Source: Aphodoplasma sp045626925 (lineage in GTDB: Bacteria > Bacillota > Clostridia > UBA1381 > UMGS1253). Taken from it: 18,901 bases of DNA. Each line of letters begins with the position of its first letter. Within the stretch, counting starts at the first letter, position 1. The stretch is from assembly GCA_045626925.1 (NCBI GenBank), contig JAZUQZ010000028.1, positions 1 through 18,901 of the forward strand, read 5' to 3'. The notes beneath the pieces are model-generated. The model worked only from the letters and a program-made list of their open reading frames with translations, searched no databases and was not told where the DNA came from. Below, piece by piece: positions 1-5,364 of this stretch. A program made the translations under genes and the position numbers.

Positions 1-10
1 CTGTATAATC

Positions 11-49
11 TAGATGCCACGCCTTTAAATGGTAGTTCGTGTTAAGTTA
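11..49. repeat. Diverged 39-bp repeat, copy A (downstream of doc)
   Basis: Copy A reads TAGATGCCA, 15 nt, GTTC, 3 nt, TTAAGTT. The same words occur with identical spacing at 804-842, on the other side of the phd-doc pair; I count 26 matches in 39 ungapped positions. The right half (33-50) also matches 4448-4465 at 16 of 18 positions. The function is unknown. It lies just past the doc stop codon, but it has no strong hairpin followed by a T-run, so I do not call it a terminator. Confidence 0.5.
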
Positions 50-59
50 GTACAAAAAC

Positions 60-437
60 TTATTTTTTAAACTTATTTACCCAATCTAAAATTTCATCAT
101 ACTTCATATCGCCTGATGCAACAGACAAACCAAAATCAACAACATCTGCATTAGTGCAATTCATTTTTATGCCCTCTGCTTCCAAAAACGTCAGCATAAC
201 ATATACACCTATTCTCTTATTACCATCTACAAATGCATGATTGGATATCAATGAGAACCCAAGACTTGCCGCTTTTTCCTCTTTTGTCTTATAAAGCTCT
301 TCACCGCCAAATGTGCTATAGGCATTATTAATGGCACTTTCCAATAATCCAATATCTCTTACACCAACACCACCGCCCGTTTCTTTTGCTATTAACTGAT
401 GTAAAAGTAAAACCTTTTCTTTGCTCAACCTAATCAT
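60..437 (-). CDS. doc: Doc-type Fic-fold toxin (death-on-curing family)
   Basis: This is the toxin of a type II toxin-antitoxin pair. The 125-aa protein carries HAFVDGNKR at residues 67-75, the Doc version of the Fic motif, with K where AMP-transferring Fic enzymes have G (GNGR). In phage P1, Doc is a kinase that phosphorylates EF-Tu and blocks translation. The same activity here is inferred from the motif. The N-terminal part (LHQLIAKETGG, then RDIGLLESAI) also follows the Doc family pattern, and the length is normal. Its ATG overlaps the TGA of the upstream phd-like gene by 4 nt (ATGA), which indicates translational coupling and the usual antitoxin-first order. There is no frameshift or lost key residue, so the toxin looks intact. 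Confidence 0.93.
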   Translation of the reverse strand: MIRLSKEKVLLLHQLIAKETGGGVGVRDIGLLESAINNAYSTFGGEELYKTKEEKAASLGFSLISNHAFVDGNKRIGVYVMLTFLEAEGIKMNCTNADVVDFGLSVASGDMKYDEILDWVNKFKK

Positions 438-676
438 TTTGCCAACTCCTCAAAAGCAGGTTTGAATCTTTGCATAATTCTTTTTGCTGCAACGTCAATC
501 TTTTCATCATCTGTAATATCAAAATATGAAATAGAGTCAACATCAATAAGCAAAAATTTTGGCTTATTATTTTTAAATATATCTGCCTGACCATTATTCA
601 CTGCCACTTTAGCAACCTTTGAGAAATTCTGATTTGCTTCTGTCATAGTTGTAATTGTTTCAGTATTTATATTCAT
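434..676 (-). CDS. phd: Phd/YefM-family antitoxin
   Basis: This 80-aa protein precedes doc and overlaps it by 4 nt. The N-terminal half (TMTEANQNFSKVAKVA, then KPKFLLIDVDSISYF) fits the Phd/YefM DNA-binding fold. The charged C-terminal half (about residues 55-80) is where Phd proteins bind and neutralise their toxin. An AGGAGGT ribosome binding site at 681-687 supports the ATG at 676. Phd antitoxins repress their own operon cooperatively with Doc, and a palindrome on the promoter just upstream (708-742) is the natural operator. Family assignment rests on the fold-like pattern plus the doc partner, since Phd sequences diverge strongly. Confidence 0.88.
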   Translation of the reverse strand: MNINTETITTMTEANQNFSKVAKVAVNNGQADIFKNNKPKFLLIDVDSISYFDITDDEKIDVAAKRIMQRFKPAFEELAK

Positions 677-707
677 AACTACCTCCTATTATTTATGCAT
701 TAAATAC

Positions 708-750
708 ATCCTATAATTTATATTGTATACAAATTTTAGGATATTGTCAA
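708..750 (-). promoter_or_regulatory. phd-doc promoter with overlapping palindromic operator
   Basis: On the minus strand a perfect -35 box TTGACA (745-750) is followed after exactly 17 nt by a -10 box TACAAT (722-727). An inverted repeat lies over the promoter: arms 708-719 and 731-742 (ATCCTAAAATTT against ATCCTATAATTT, 11 of 12 matching), separated by 11 nt that contain most of the -10 box. A dimeric repressor bound here would block RNA polymerase, as expected for an autoregulated antitoxin. The boxes and arms are seen directly; Phd binding is inferred. Confidence 0.8.
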
Positions 751-803
751 CCCTTTTGTTTTCCAACTAAATTTGATATCCTTTATATGCGGGACAGATA
801 GTT

Positions 804-842
804 TAGATGCCAAACTTTTTTAGCATGGTTCAAATTAAGTTA
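804..842. repeat. Diverged 39-bp repeat, copy B (upstream of phd)
   Basis: Copy B has TAGATGCCA at 804-812, GTTC and then TTAAGTT at 835-841, with the same internal spacing as copy A at 11-49. The two copies are direct repeats bracketing the toxin-antitoxin pair. On the minus strand the TTTGGCATCTAAA part could form a small hairpin. It sits about 20 bp from the end hairpin of the IS200-like element. Confidence 0.5.
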
Positions 843-914
843 ATATAAAAAATCAAAAATAAATATCCACCCGCATAGCGGGTGGTATTTCATTTTCGGG
901 CATAGCCCTACACT

Positions 915-1013
915 CTACTGGCTACGCACAAGTGCGTCTTTTATTGGCCTGCCAGCCATGCAATTCCATTTTGTGTGTGCTAGACTATTTGTGTCTATGG
1001 TTTCTTTTTTCAT
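915..1013 (-). pseudogene. tnpA: Remnant of IS200-type transposase tnpA (N-terminus only)
   Basis: The frame starts with MKKETIDTNSLAHTKWNC, the conserved N-terminus of IS200-like Y1 transposases, which normally continue with KYHIVFAPKYRR. Here it passes directly into 14 unrelated residues and stops at TAG after 32 codons. The HUH motif and the catalytic tyrosine are absent, so no active enzyme can be made. The junction lies near 955-960, where the sequence turns into the GC-rich tail of the element. An AGGAGG (1023-1028) stands 9 nt before the ATG but is buried in the 17-bp stem described separately. The short peptide could still be translated. Confidence 0.8.
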
Positions 1014-1018
1014 AGATT

Positions 1019-1083
1019 AAATCCTCCTATGTGTTTTTTTCTCGACTGGCAGGTCGTTTTTATTATAACACATAGGAGGATTT
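1019..1083 (-). promoter_or_regulatory. tnpA 5'-UTR hairpin that sequesters the ribosome binding site
   Basis: Arms 1019-1035 and 1067-1083 are perfectly complementary over 17 bp (AAATCCTCCTATGTGTT and its complement) with a 31-nt loop. On the minus-strand transcript the 3' arm holds the AGGAGG of tnpA, so the folded RNA would block translation. A leader hairpin that hides the Shine-Dalgarno is a known device of IS200 elements for keeping transposase low. The loop contains CCTGCCAG (1046-1053), complementary to 948-955 downstream of the tnpA fragment, which would permit a loop-to-tail interaction. Confidence 0.75.
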
Positions 1084-1162
1084 TGCTCATCGGTTAACCT
1101 CTATTGAACCACGCGACTATCGCGTGGTTTTCGTTATACAATAAGAACTTCATATTTATATT

Positions 1163-2890
1163 TTATAAATCGGGGTTTTCCATTTCGTCAAGTTCAATCC
1201 AAATCTTATTTGGTGTAATTTCAGTCCATGTTTCAAGCATTCCATCTTCTCTTCTGTCATAGTTATGGGCGTTCGTTGCTTCCAATACATTGTAATAATA
1301 CCACTCTGAGCCGTCCATATCTGTCCAGAGCTTTGTATCAGCATGGAGACCTTCCGCATCAACATATCTTACAAGCATACGGTTTATAATCGTCATAACC
1401 TCTGCCCTTGTAATATATTGTTCAGGGCCAAACGAGCCATCTTCATAACCTTTTACCCAACCTGCATTTGCAGCTTTGTTGATATATTCTTCTGCCCAAT
1501 GTCCATTAACATCTACAAAACTCAAATCTTTATTTTGTTCAAGCATAGCATATCTTGTTGCCATTGTTGCAAATTCAGCTCTTGTAATATATTGTTCAGG
1601 TCTAAAGCTGCCGTCTTCATAACCTTTTACATATCCTTCTTTTGCCAAAGAAGAGATTGCCTTGTTTGACCATCTGTCAATCGTTACATCTGTAAAATCG
1701 TTATCCGTAGATACAATACTTACAACTTTATCTTCACGAAGGAGTCTGTAGAAAATAGTTGTTACCTCTTCTCTTGTAATATGGTTAGAAGGTCTTACCG
1801 TTCCGTCAGGATAGCCAATTACATAAGCAAAATGGTCTTCTGTATCAAGTATATCACTTATAAAGTGACCGTAAAGGGTAACTTTGTTACCAATTTTAAC
1901 ATCTCCCTCAACCTTACGCTTGAGTGTGCTGTCATAATACCAGCCGTCAAATTTGTACCCCGGCTTAGTAGGATATGTCAACTCATCAAATCTTACTAAA
2001 GTTTTTCCATAAATAGCATCTACTACAGATGTATTACCATCAATATTAAATATAAGTGCTATCATAGAGCCACCGCCGCCTCCGGGAAGAGCAGCTTTTG
2101 ATAAGTTAACAGTAGCACTTATTTTATCTGCATCATCTGAAGGATTTTTTCCTGCATCAGGCTGAACACCCGTATAATTAACACGAAGGGTATTTAAGTT
2201 ATTGTGAACAGTCCCTTGTGTGCGTGTATAACCTGTCAGTGTTCCTCGTACAGTATATGTTCCTGTTGACGGTATAGTAACCTCATCTATTGTCAATGTA
2301 ATATCATCAAGGTATGTAACTCTATTTGTATAAAGTTCTGCAGCCGTAAGGCTAGAGGTGTTCGAGCCCTTTACGCCTACTGTAATTATAAGTGTATTGT
2401 TTGGTGTGCCCGGGGTAACTGTCCTATCTGCTACTTCTGTAAAAATAGTTTTTGCCTCAGGATTAAAACCAAGCATGTCTTCGTATTCAGGGTGATGACT
2501 GTTGGTAAATTTCTCTGGAATCTGAAGTGTATTTGGATACTCGATTTTTACTTCAAACTGTCCGTCAATTACAAGACTGTTTAAGTTGTTCATAAGTGTG
2601 GTTTCATCTTCACCAAGAGCAACCAAATTGTTTATGATATTTACTCCCTTGGTATACCATTCTACAAATTTATTTAAAACAGGTTCCATCTCAAGTGTAA
2701 CTTGATAATCTACAATAGCAGAATCTCCGCTCAAATTAAGTGGACCATTTTCAAATGTCGAATCACCATTTTTTCTTACCACCATATCAACATTCGGTGA
2801 AACACTGTCTGTCCAATCCTGCGCACACACAATCCCTGTGCACTGTACAAGCATAACTACTGTTATGAGCAAGCAAATTACTTTTTTCAT
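1163..2890 (-). CDS. Secreted SLH-domain surface protein with InlB-type repeat
   Basis: This 575-aa cell-wall-associated protein has a Sec signal peptide at residues 1-23 (Lys-Lys, hydrophobic core, likely cut after VCA). Residues 24-265 are a beta-rich region I do not recognise, ending in a glycine linker (PGGGGG, 269-274). Residues 280-344 match the Listeria-Bacteroides/InlB B-repeat (PTKPGYKFDGWYYD). Three S-layer-homology repeats follow at about 347-390, 398-450 and 457-508, the latter two with GYEDGSFxPEQYITRAE. A partial fourth SLH-like unit and an acidic tail end the protein. SLH domains bind pyruvylated secondary cell-wall polymers, so it should be anchored non-covalently outside the membrane. 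Its AAGGAGAT site (2897-2904) overlaps the stop codon of the gene before it, so the two are probably coupled. The ligand of the N-terminal part is unknown. Confidence 0.88.
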   Translation of the reverse strand: MKKVICLLITVVMLVQCTGIVCAQDWTDSVSPNVDMVVRKNGDSTFENGPLNLSGDSAIVDYQVTLEMEPVLNKFVEWYTKGVNIINNLVALGEDETTLMNNLNSLVIDGQFEVKIEYPNTLQIPEKFTNSHHPEYEDMLGFNPEAKTIFTEVADRTVTPGTPNNTLIITVGVKGSNTSSLTAAELYTNRVTYLDDITLTIDEVTIPSTGTYTVRGTLTGYTRTQGTVHNNLNTLRVNYTGVQPDAGKNPSDDADKISATVNLSKAALPGGGGGSMIALIFNIDGNTSVVDAIYGKTLVRFDELTYPTKPGYKFDGWYYDSTLKRKVEGDVKIGNKVTLYGHFISDILDTEDHFAYVIGYPDGTVRPSNHITREEVTTIFYRLLREDKVVSIVSTDNDFTDVTIDRWSNKAISSLAKEGYVKGYEDGSFRPEQYITRAEFATMATRYAMLEQNKDLSFVDVNGHWAEEYINKAANAGWVKGYEDGSFGPEQYITRAEVMTIINRMLVRYVDAEGLHADTKLWTDMDGSEWYYYNVLEATNAHNYDRREDGMLETWTEITPNKIWIELDEMENPDL

Positions 2891-2902
2891 TATTACATCT
2901 CC

Positions 2903-3559
2903 TTATTTTAAATACTTACTATATTTACTAAGCAACTGTGATTTTTTAAGTTTCTTTTCAACTTCGTAATACTCACGCACATCAGACACTATCCCAGTAT
3001 CTTTTCCTAATCTTTTAAGCTCATTTTCAAGTTCTTTAATAAGGCTTTTCATTCTTGCATCGCATTCTTTTTCAAGTGCTGCCGCCTTGCCAGTATAAGT
3101 TTCTATAAGCGAAAGTCTTTCCGATATACTTATCTTTTGCTTTAAAGCCGCCTTTCCCTTTGCCCTGGCATCCTTCTCAAGTGTTGACAACCTGCTAATA
3201 TATTCAGCACGCAATAAATAGATCCTTGAAATAATATCATCTACTTTATCATCACTTTGCTGCTGTCCTTCTGGCATATTCATTATAACCTTAACTGCCT
3301 CTTCCTCACTGAGTTCACCGCTTAAAAGCTTTTCTCTTTCTTCATCGTTCAATTCACGCATATTTACATCTGTCAACTCGTTTAACACTTGATTTATATG
3401 CTCTTTGTTCTCAGCAACCATTGTATCTATTGTTTCAGTAGCATATCTGACAGATGTTAATAACACCTTAATATTTCCCCATTGCCACACAACAAGCGAA
3501 GCCAAAACGATAGCAAAAATAAGTAAAATAATAGCTAAAGTTTTTAATACTTTTTTCAT
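2903..3559 (-). CDS. Membrane-anchored coiled-coil protein of unknown function
   Basis: The 218-aa protein has one N-terminal membrane segment (about residues 7-27, after KKVLK). The remainder is very rich in Lys, Glu and Leu with heptad-like spacing, strongest at about 105-215, so a long helical coiled coil is likely. An acidic stretch, LNDEEREKLLSGELSEEEA, lies at 70-88. There is no lipobox, and the lysine-rich N-terminus suggests the coil faces outside. It is the first gene of a two-gene unit with the SLH protein (12 nt apart, own promoter upstream, GAGG site before the ATG). A role in assembling or spacing surface structures is a guess from context; I do not recognise the family. Confidence 0.8.
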   Translation of the reverse strand: MKKVLKTLAIILLIFAIVLASLVVWQWGNIKVLLTSVRYATETIDTMVAENKEHINQVLNELTDVNMRELNDEEREKLLSGELSEEEAVKVIMNMPEGQQQSDDKVDDIISRIYLLRAEYISRLSTLEKDARAKGKAALKQKISISERLSLIETYTGKAAALEKECDARMKSLIKELENELKRLGKDTGIVSDVREYYEVEKKLKKSQLLSKYSKYLK

Positions 3560-3590
3560 AACATACCTCTTCGTATATCATCACATACTA

Positions 3591-3619
3591 ATTGTACTCC
3601 TTTTGACTGTCAAAGTCAA
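3591..3619 (-). promoter_or_regulatory. Promoter of the coiled-coil/SLH protein operon
   Basis: On the minus strand the -35 TTGACT (3614-3619) and -10 TACAAT (3591-3596) are separated by 17 nt, about 30 bp before the start codon. The spacer carries a small palindrome (TTTGACAGTCAAA, roughly 3604-3616) next to the -35 box. It could be an operator, but nothing else supports that. Confidence 0.7.
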
Positions 3620-3638
3620 GTAAAGAAAAAACTTTTTG

Positions 3639-3731
3639 TTAGTTTCTCATGTAGTGTATCAACTCACTAGTCTGATTGCGGTCGCAAAAGTCCCCATCAG
3701 CATCACAAAGTTCAGCAAGTAGTTTTTCCAT
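3639..3731 (-). CDS. Candidate 30-aa small protein
   Basis: A short open frame starts MEKLLAELCDADGDFCD and ends HYMRN. It is supported mainly by an AAAGGAG motif 8 nt before the ATG, good strength and spacing for this genome. It is acidic, has two cysteines and no membrane segment. I do not recognise it; the opening loosely resembles small proteins carried on clostridial conjugative elements, but that is memory-level likeness only. It could equally be a remnant of a decayed mobile region. No promoter is evident directly upstream. Confidence 0.35.
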   Translation of the reverse strand: MEKLLAELCDADGDFCDRNQTSELIHYMRN

Positions 3732-3756
3732 AGCTCATTCTCCTTTGTTGTTTCAC

Positions 3757-3894
3757 CTATTTTAATTCCATTAAAACCGCCGAATTTTTGTTCCTCTTGG
3801 TCAGAATACCCTTTTCATCCACCATGTATATCTTTTCCTCATTTTTTGAAAATCGGTTCAAACCCGCATAAACACTGGAGAATCTCGCTTGCAT
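3757..3894 (-). CDS. Doubtful 45-aa ORF, possible gene remnant
   Basis: An open frame from ATG 3894 (MQARFSSVYAGLNRFSK) to TAG 3757 precedes the 30-aa ORF by 25 nt in the same direction. It has no ribosome binding site, and its start lies inside the inverted repeat at 3889-3940 with an in-frame stop immediately before it. The composition (MVDEKGILTKRNKNSAVLME) looks like real protein, so this may be the surviving end of a longer gene rather than a working one. It matches no family I know. Confidence 0.2.
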   Translation of the reverse strand: MQARFSSVYAGLNRFSKNEEKIYMVDEKGILTKRNKNSAVLMELK

Positions 3895-3940
3895 CTAAAT
3901 CTTATTTCTTGTAATTGCGATGCATAAGGTTTAGATGCAA
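3889..3940. repeat. 17-bp inverted repeat containing the TTTAGATGC motif
   Basis: Arms 3889-3905 and 3924-3940 (TTGCATCTAAATCTTAT against TTGCATCTAAACCTTAT) pair at 16 of 17 positions around an 18-nt loop. The single difference is a U-G wobble if the plus strand is read as RNA, but an A-C mismatch on the minus strand. It begins one base after the stop codon of the membrane-protein gene. No T-run follows on the minus strand, so it is not a standard intrinsic terminator. The right arm holds TTTAGATGC, shared with repeat copy B. Confidence 0.6.
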
Positions 3941-3941
3941 C

Positions 3942-4409
3942 TTAAAAATGAGCTTCATAATAGTAAAAGTTATCTCTTATTTTTTCTGTGTAATAGTAAT
4001 TATCATCATTAGAATTTTTAATTGCAAAACCTTTTCCTTCAGGAATCAATTCATCTGAAGTTCGTCCAAAATCACTACCACACCAATTATCTCTTGGTAA
4101 TCCATCTGGCGAATAATAAAAGCCATAATAGCTCGTAGCCGAACCAATTCCAGTTCCACCGCAGTAAACATCTATGACTTCCGTATCAGAATAAACTTCT
4201 TTTACACCTTTTAGTTTTTCCGTATCCGTAAAATCGTTCTCATCAATATCATCTATAATCAAAGTATAATTTTCATTTACCAACTCGAAAATTTCTTTTC
4301 TTGACAAACTGTCATCAATCATATTTGCAAACCACACTATTAAACAAGTAAAAGCAATAACAATAATCAGAAAAAAGATACCGCAACCTATTAAAATCTT
4401 TTTCTTCAA
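3942..4409 (-). CDS. Small single-pass membrane protein of unknown function (TTG start)
   Basis: The open frame can be extended to an ATG at 4460, but the only good ribosome binding site, AAAGGAG (4418-4424), lies 8 nt before a TTG at 4409. I take that as the start, giving 155 aa. Residues 2-4 are lysines, followed by a membrane helix (about 5-30) and an acidic, tyrosine-rich extracytoplasmic domain. Two cysteines (83 and 110) could form a disulphide. The end has clustered aromatic residues (DNYYYTEK, then DNFYYYEAHF). I recall hypothetical proteins with this type of tail in gut Clostridia but know no function. No partner gene is evident. Half-copies of the repeat found around phd-doc flank it, which hints at cassette-like acquisition. 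Confidence 0.75.
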   Translation of the reverse strand: MKKKILIGCGIFFLIIVIAFTCLIVWFANMIDDSLSRKEIFELVNENYTLIIDDIDENDFTDTEKLKGVKEVYSDTEVIDVYCGGTGIGSATSYYGFYYSPDGLPRDNWCGSDFGRTSDELIPEGKGFAIKNSNDDNYYYTEKIRDNFYYYEAHF

Positions 4410-4431
4410 ATTAGCAACTCCTTTCGACAAC

Positions 4432-4460
4432 ATTCGACATATCCATATAGTTCGTGTCAA
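4432..4460 (-). promoter_or_regulatory. Possible promoter of the small membrane-protein gene
   Basis: A perfect TTGACA (4455-4460) is followed 17 nt later by TCGAAT (4432-4437), a poor -10 box. The predicted transcript would start only a base or two before the ribosome binding site, so the leader would be almost nil. The TTGACA lies inside the repeat half-copy at 4448-4465, so the repeat itself may supply the -35 box. Confidence 0.35.
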
Positions 4461-4465
4461 GTCAG
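4448..4465. repeat. Half-copy of the short repeat (right half of copy A)
   Basis: The 18 bases TAGTTCGTGTCAAGTCAG match 33-50 (copy A) at 16 positions. The left half expected about 24 bases earlier is missing. A TTTAGATGC word instead appears at 3930-3938, on the far side of the membrane-protein gene, as if that gene separated the two halves. Confidence 0.45.
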
Positions 4466-4485
4466 GGCCAAAAATTTTTGTTTTT

Positions 4486-4520
4486 CTAAAAGACTCCCAT
4501 TACACAGGGGAGTCTTTTAG
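4486..4520 (-). terminator. Intrinsic terminator of the polC/isomerase transcript
   Basis: A 13-bp perfect stem (4486-4498 with 4508-4520) encloses a 9-nt loop. The GC-rich core GACTCCC is flanked by AAAA before and TTTT after, as in typical Rho-independent terminators. The isomerase stop codon TAA (4517-4519) lies in the first arm. The T-run is short (4 nt), with a second one about 10 nt further on. The symmetry means it could also work on the plus strand, though no plus-strand gene is present. Confidence 0.75.
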
Positions 4521-5338
4521 CCTATATCGCAGCAAAATTTTTTATAGCACTCTCCAACTTGTGAAATAGTATAACCACACTTGTCACTTATTTCAAAAAG
4601 CACCGGACCGGTATAGCCCATCTTTAAAAGCAACCCAAAAATCTTCTTCCAATCATTCTTGCCCTCATATGGCATCAAATGAAGCTCATCCTCTCCATTA
4701 TAATCACTTATATGAAGTGTTATAATTTTCTCGCCAAAGGCTTTTATAAAATCTTCATTTTTTTCACACAAGAGATGGTTTGTGTCAAAACAAATACGAA
4801 GCCTCAAATCTGACGATACAAGCTTTGCCATACTGTCAATATTATTCCCAAGGCATGTGCGTGGCAAGCACTCCACCGCAATCTGTGCCCCAAAGCCTTG
4901 TGCCTCATCTGCCAAAATGCCAAGTGCCGCCTTTGCATGCTCCGTCTGCATAAATCTGTTTTCTACAAAAACAGGCTCTGACGAAGGGTGTACTACAACA
5001 GTTTTTACGCTTGTATTTTCGCGCAAAAATCGCATCATTTCCATTTGTTTTTCAAGCGCACGCTCTCGTGCATCTTTATCGCACAACGAAAAATCGTACC
5101 CATCCCCAAACGGCAGATGCGCCGACCAAATATCTATTCCTTTTTTTGTCGCAGCATCAATTATGCCAAGCCAGCGCTTCTGTATCTCACATACATCATC
5201 TGCACCTTCACAAATTTTCCCAAAAGCAAGCTCAAGCATTTTTATGCCACTGTTACTGCATTCGTCCATAACCTTCTCACTAATCGACGGCAAAGAAAAA
5301 CTCGAAATCGCAAGCGGATTTTTTGACAAATCCATCAT
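4517..5338 (-). CDS. Sugar phosphate isomerase/epimerase-like TIM-barrel protein
   Basis: The 273-aa protein belongs to the xylose-isomerase-like/AP-endonuclease-2 superfamily (IolE, hydroxypyruvate isomerase and tagatose epimerase relatives). Conserved positions fit a divalent-metal site: H74 (SAHLPFG), H117 (VVHPSS), E156 (VECLPR), D185 and H188 (CFDTNH), H209 (LHISD) and E249 (LFEIS). The spread of these residues along the chain matches the barrel strands. The substrate cannot be told from sequence. It is the last gene of the block, 26 bp after polC, and ends in a terminator, so it is probably cotranscribed with polC. The start is ATG-ATG at 5338 with a modest GGTAGGGG site; the second ATG is equally possible. 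Nothing in it looks broken. Confidence 0.8.
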   Translation of the reverse strand: MMDLSKNPLAISSFSLPSISEKVMDECSNSGIKMLELAFGKICEGADDVCEIQKRWLGIIDAATKKGIDIWSAHLPFGDGYDFSLCDKDARERALEKQMEMMRFLRENTSVKTVVVHPSSEPVFVENRFMQTEHAKAALGILADEAQGFGAQIAVECLPRTCLGNNIDSMAKLVSSDLRLRICFDTNHLLCEKNEDFIKAFGEKIITLHISDYNGEDELHLMPYEGKNDWKKIFGLLLKMGYTGPVLFEISDKCGYTISQVGECYKKFCCDIG

Positions 5339-5364
5339 AATAGTACCCCTACCTTAAATTTATA

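Larger units (their letters stand above)
862..1129 (-). mobile_element. Internally deleted IS200-family element (non-autonomous, PATE/MITE-like)
   Basis: The element is about 270 bp and has the architecture of IS200 with the transposase body removed. Upstream end on the minus strand: a perfect 10-bp stem with 3-nt loop (1107-1129, core CCACGCGA/TCGCGTGG). Next come a 17-bp inverted repeat hiding the ribosome binding site (1019-1083) and the start of tnpA (1013 downward), which breaks after 18 codons. A structured tail follows (6-bp hairpin at 924-937), and then the other end hairpin CCACCCGC-ATA-GCGGGTGG (868-886), extended by AAATA/TATTT around one bulged base. IS200/IS605 TnpA recognises subterminal hairpins of this sort in single-stranded DNA, so the copy might still be mobilised in trans. 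The exact cleavage sites are not visible to me; the limits given are the outer edges of the hairpins. Confidence 0.8.

Noticed and set aside
60..437. AMP-transferring Fic protein instead of Doc
   Set aside because: The motif is DGNKR, not GNGR, the protein is short, and it overlaps a Phd-like antitoxin.
11..842. Repeat copies A and B as integron attC sites
   Set aside because: ACTTAAC on the minus strand of copy A fits the RYYYAAC box by eye, but the matching GTTRRRY box and the internal paired boxes are missing, copy B lacks the C, and no integron integrase is in view.
1107..1129. Hairpin just past the SLH gene as its terminator
   Set aside because: No T-run follows on the minus strand, and the hairpin fits better as the end of the IS200-like element. 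It may still reduce read-through.
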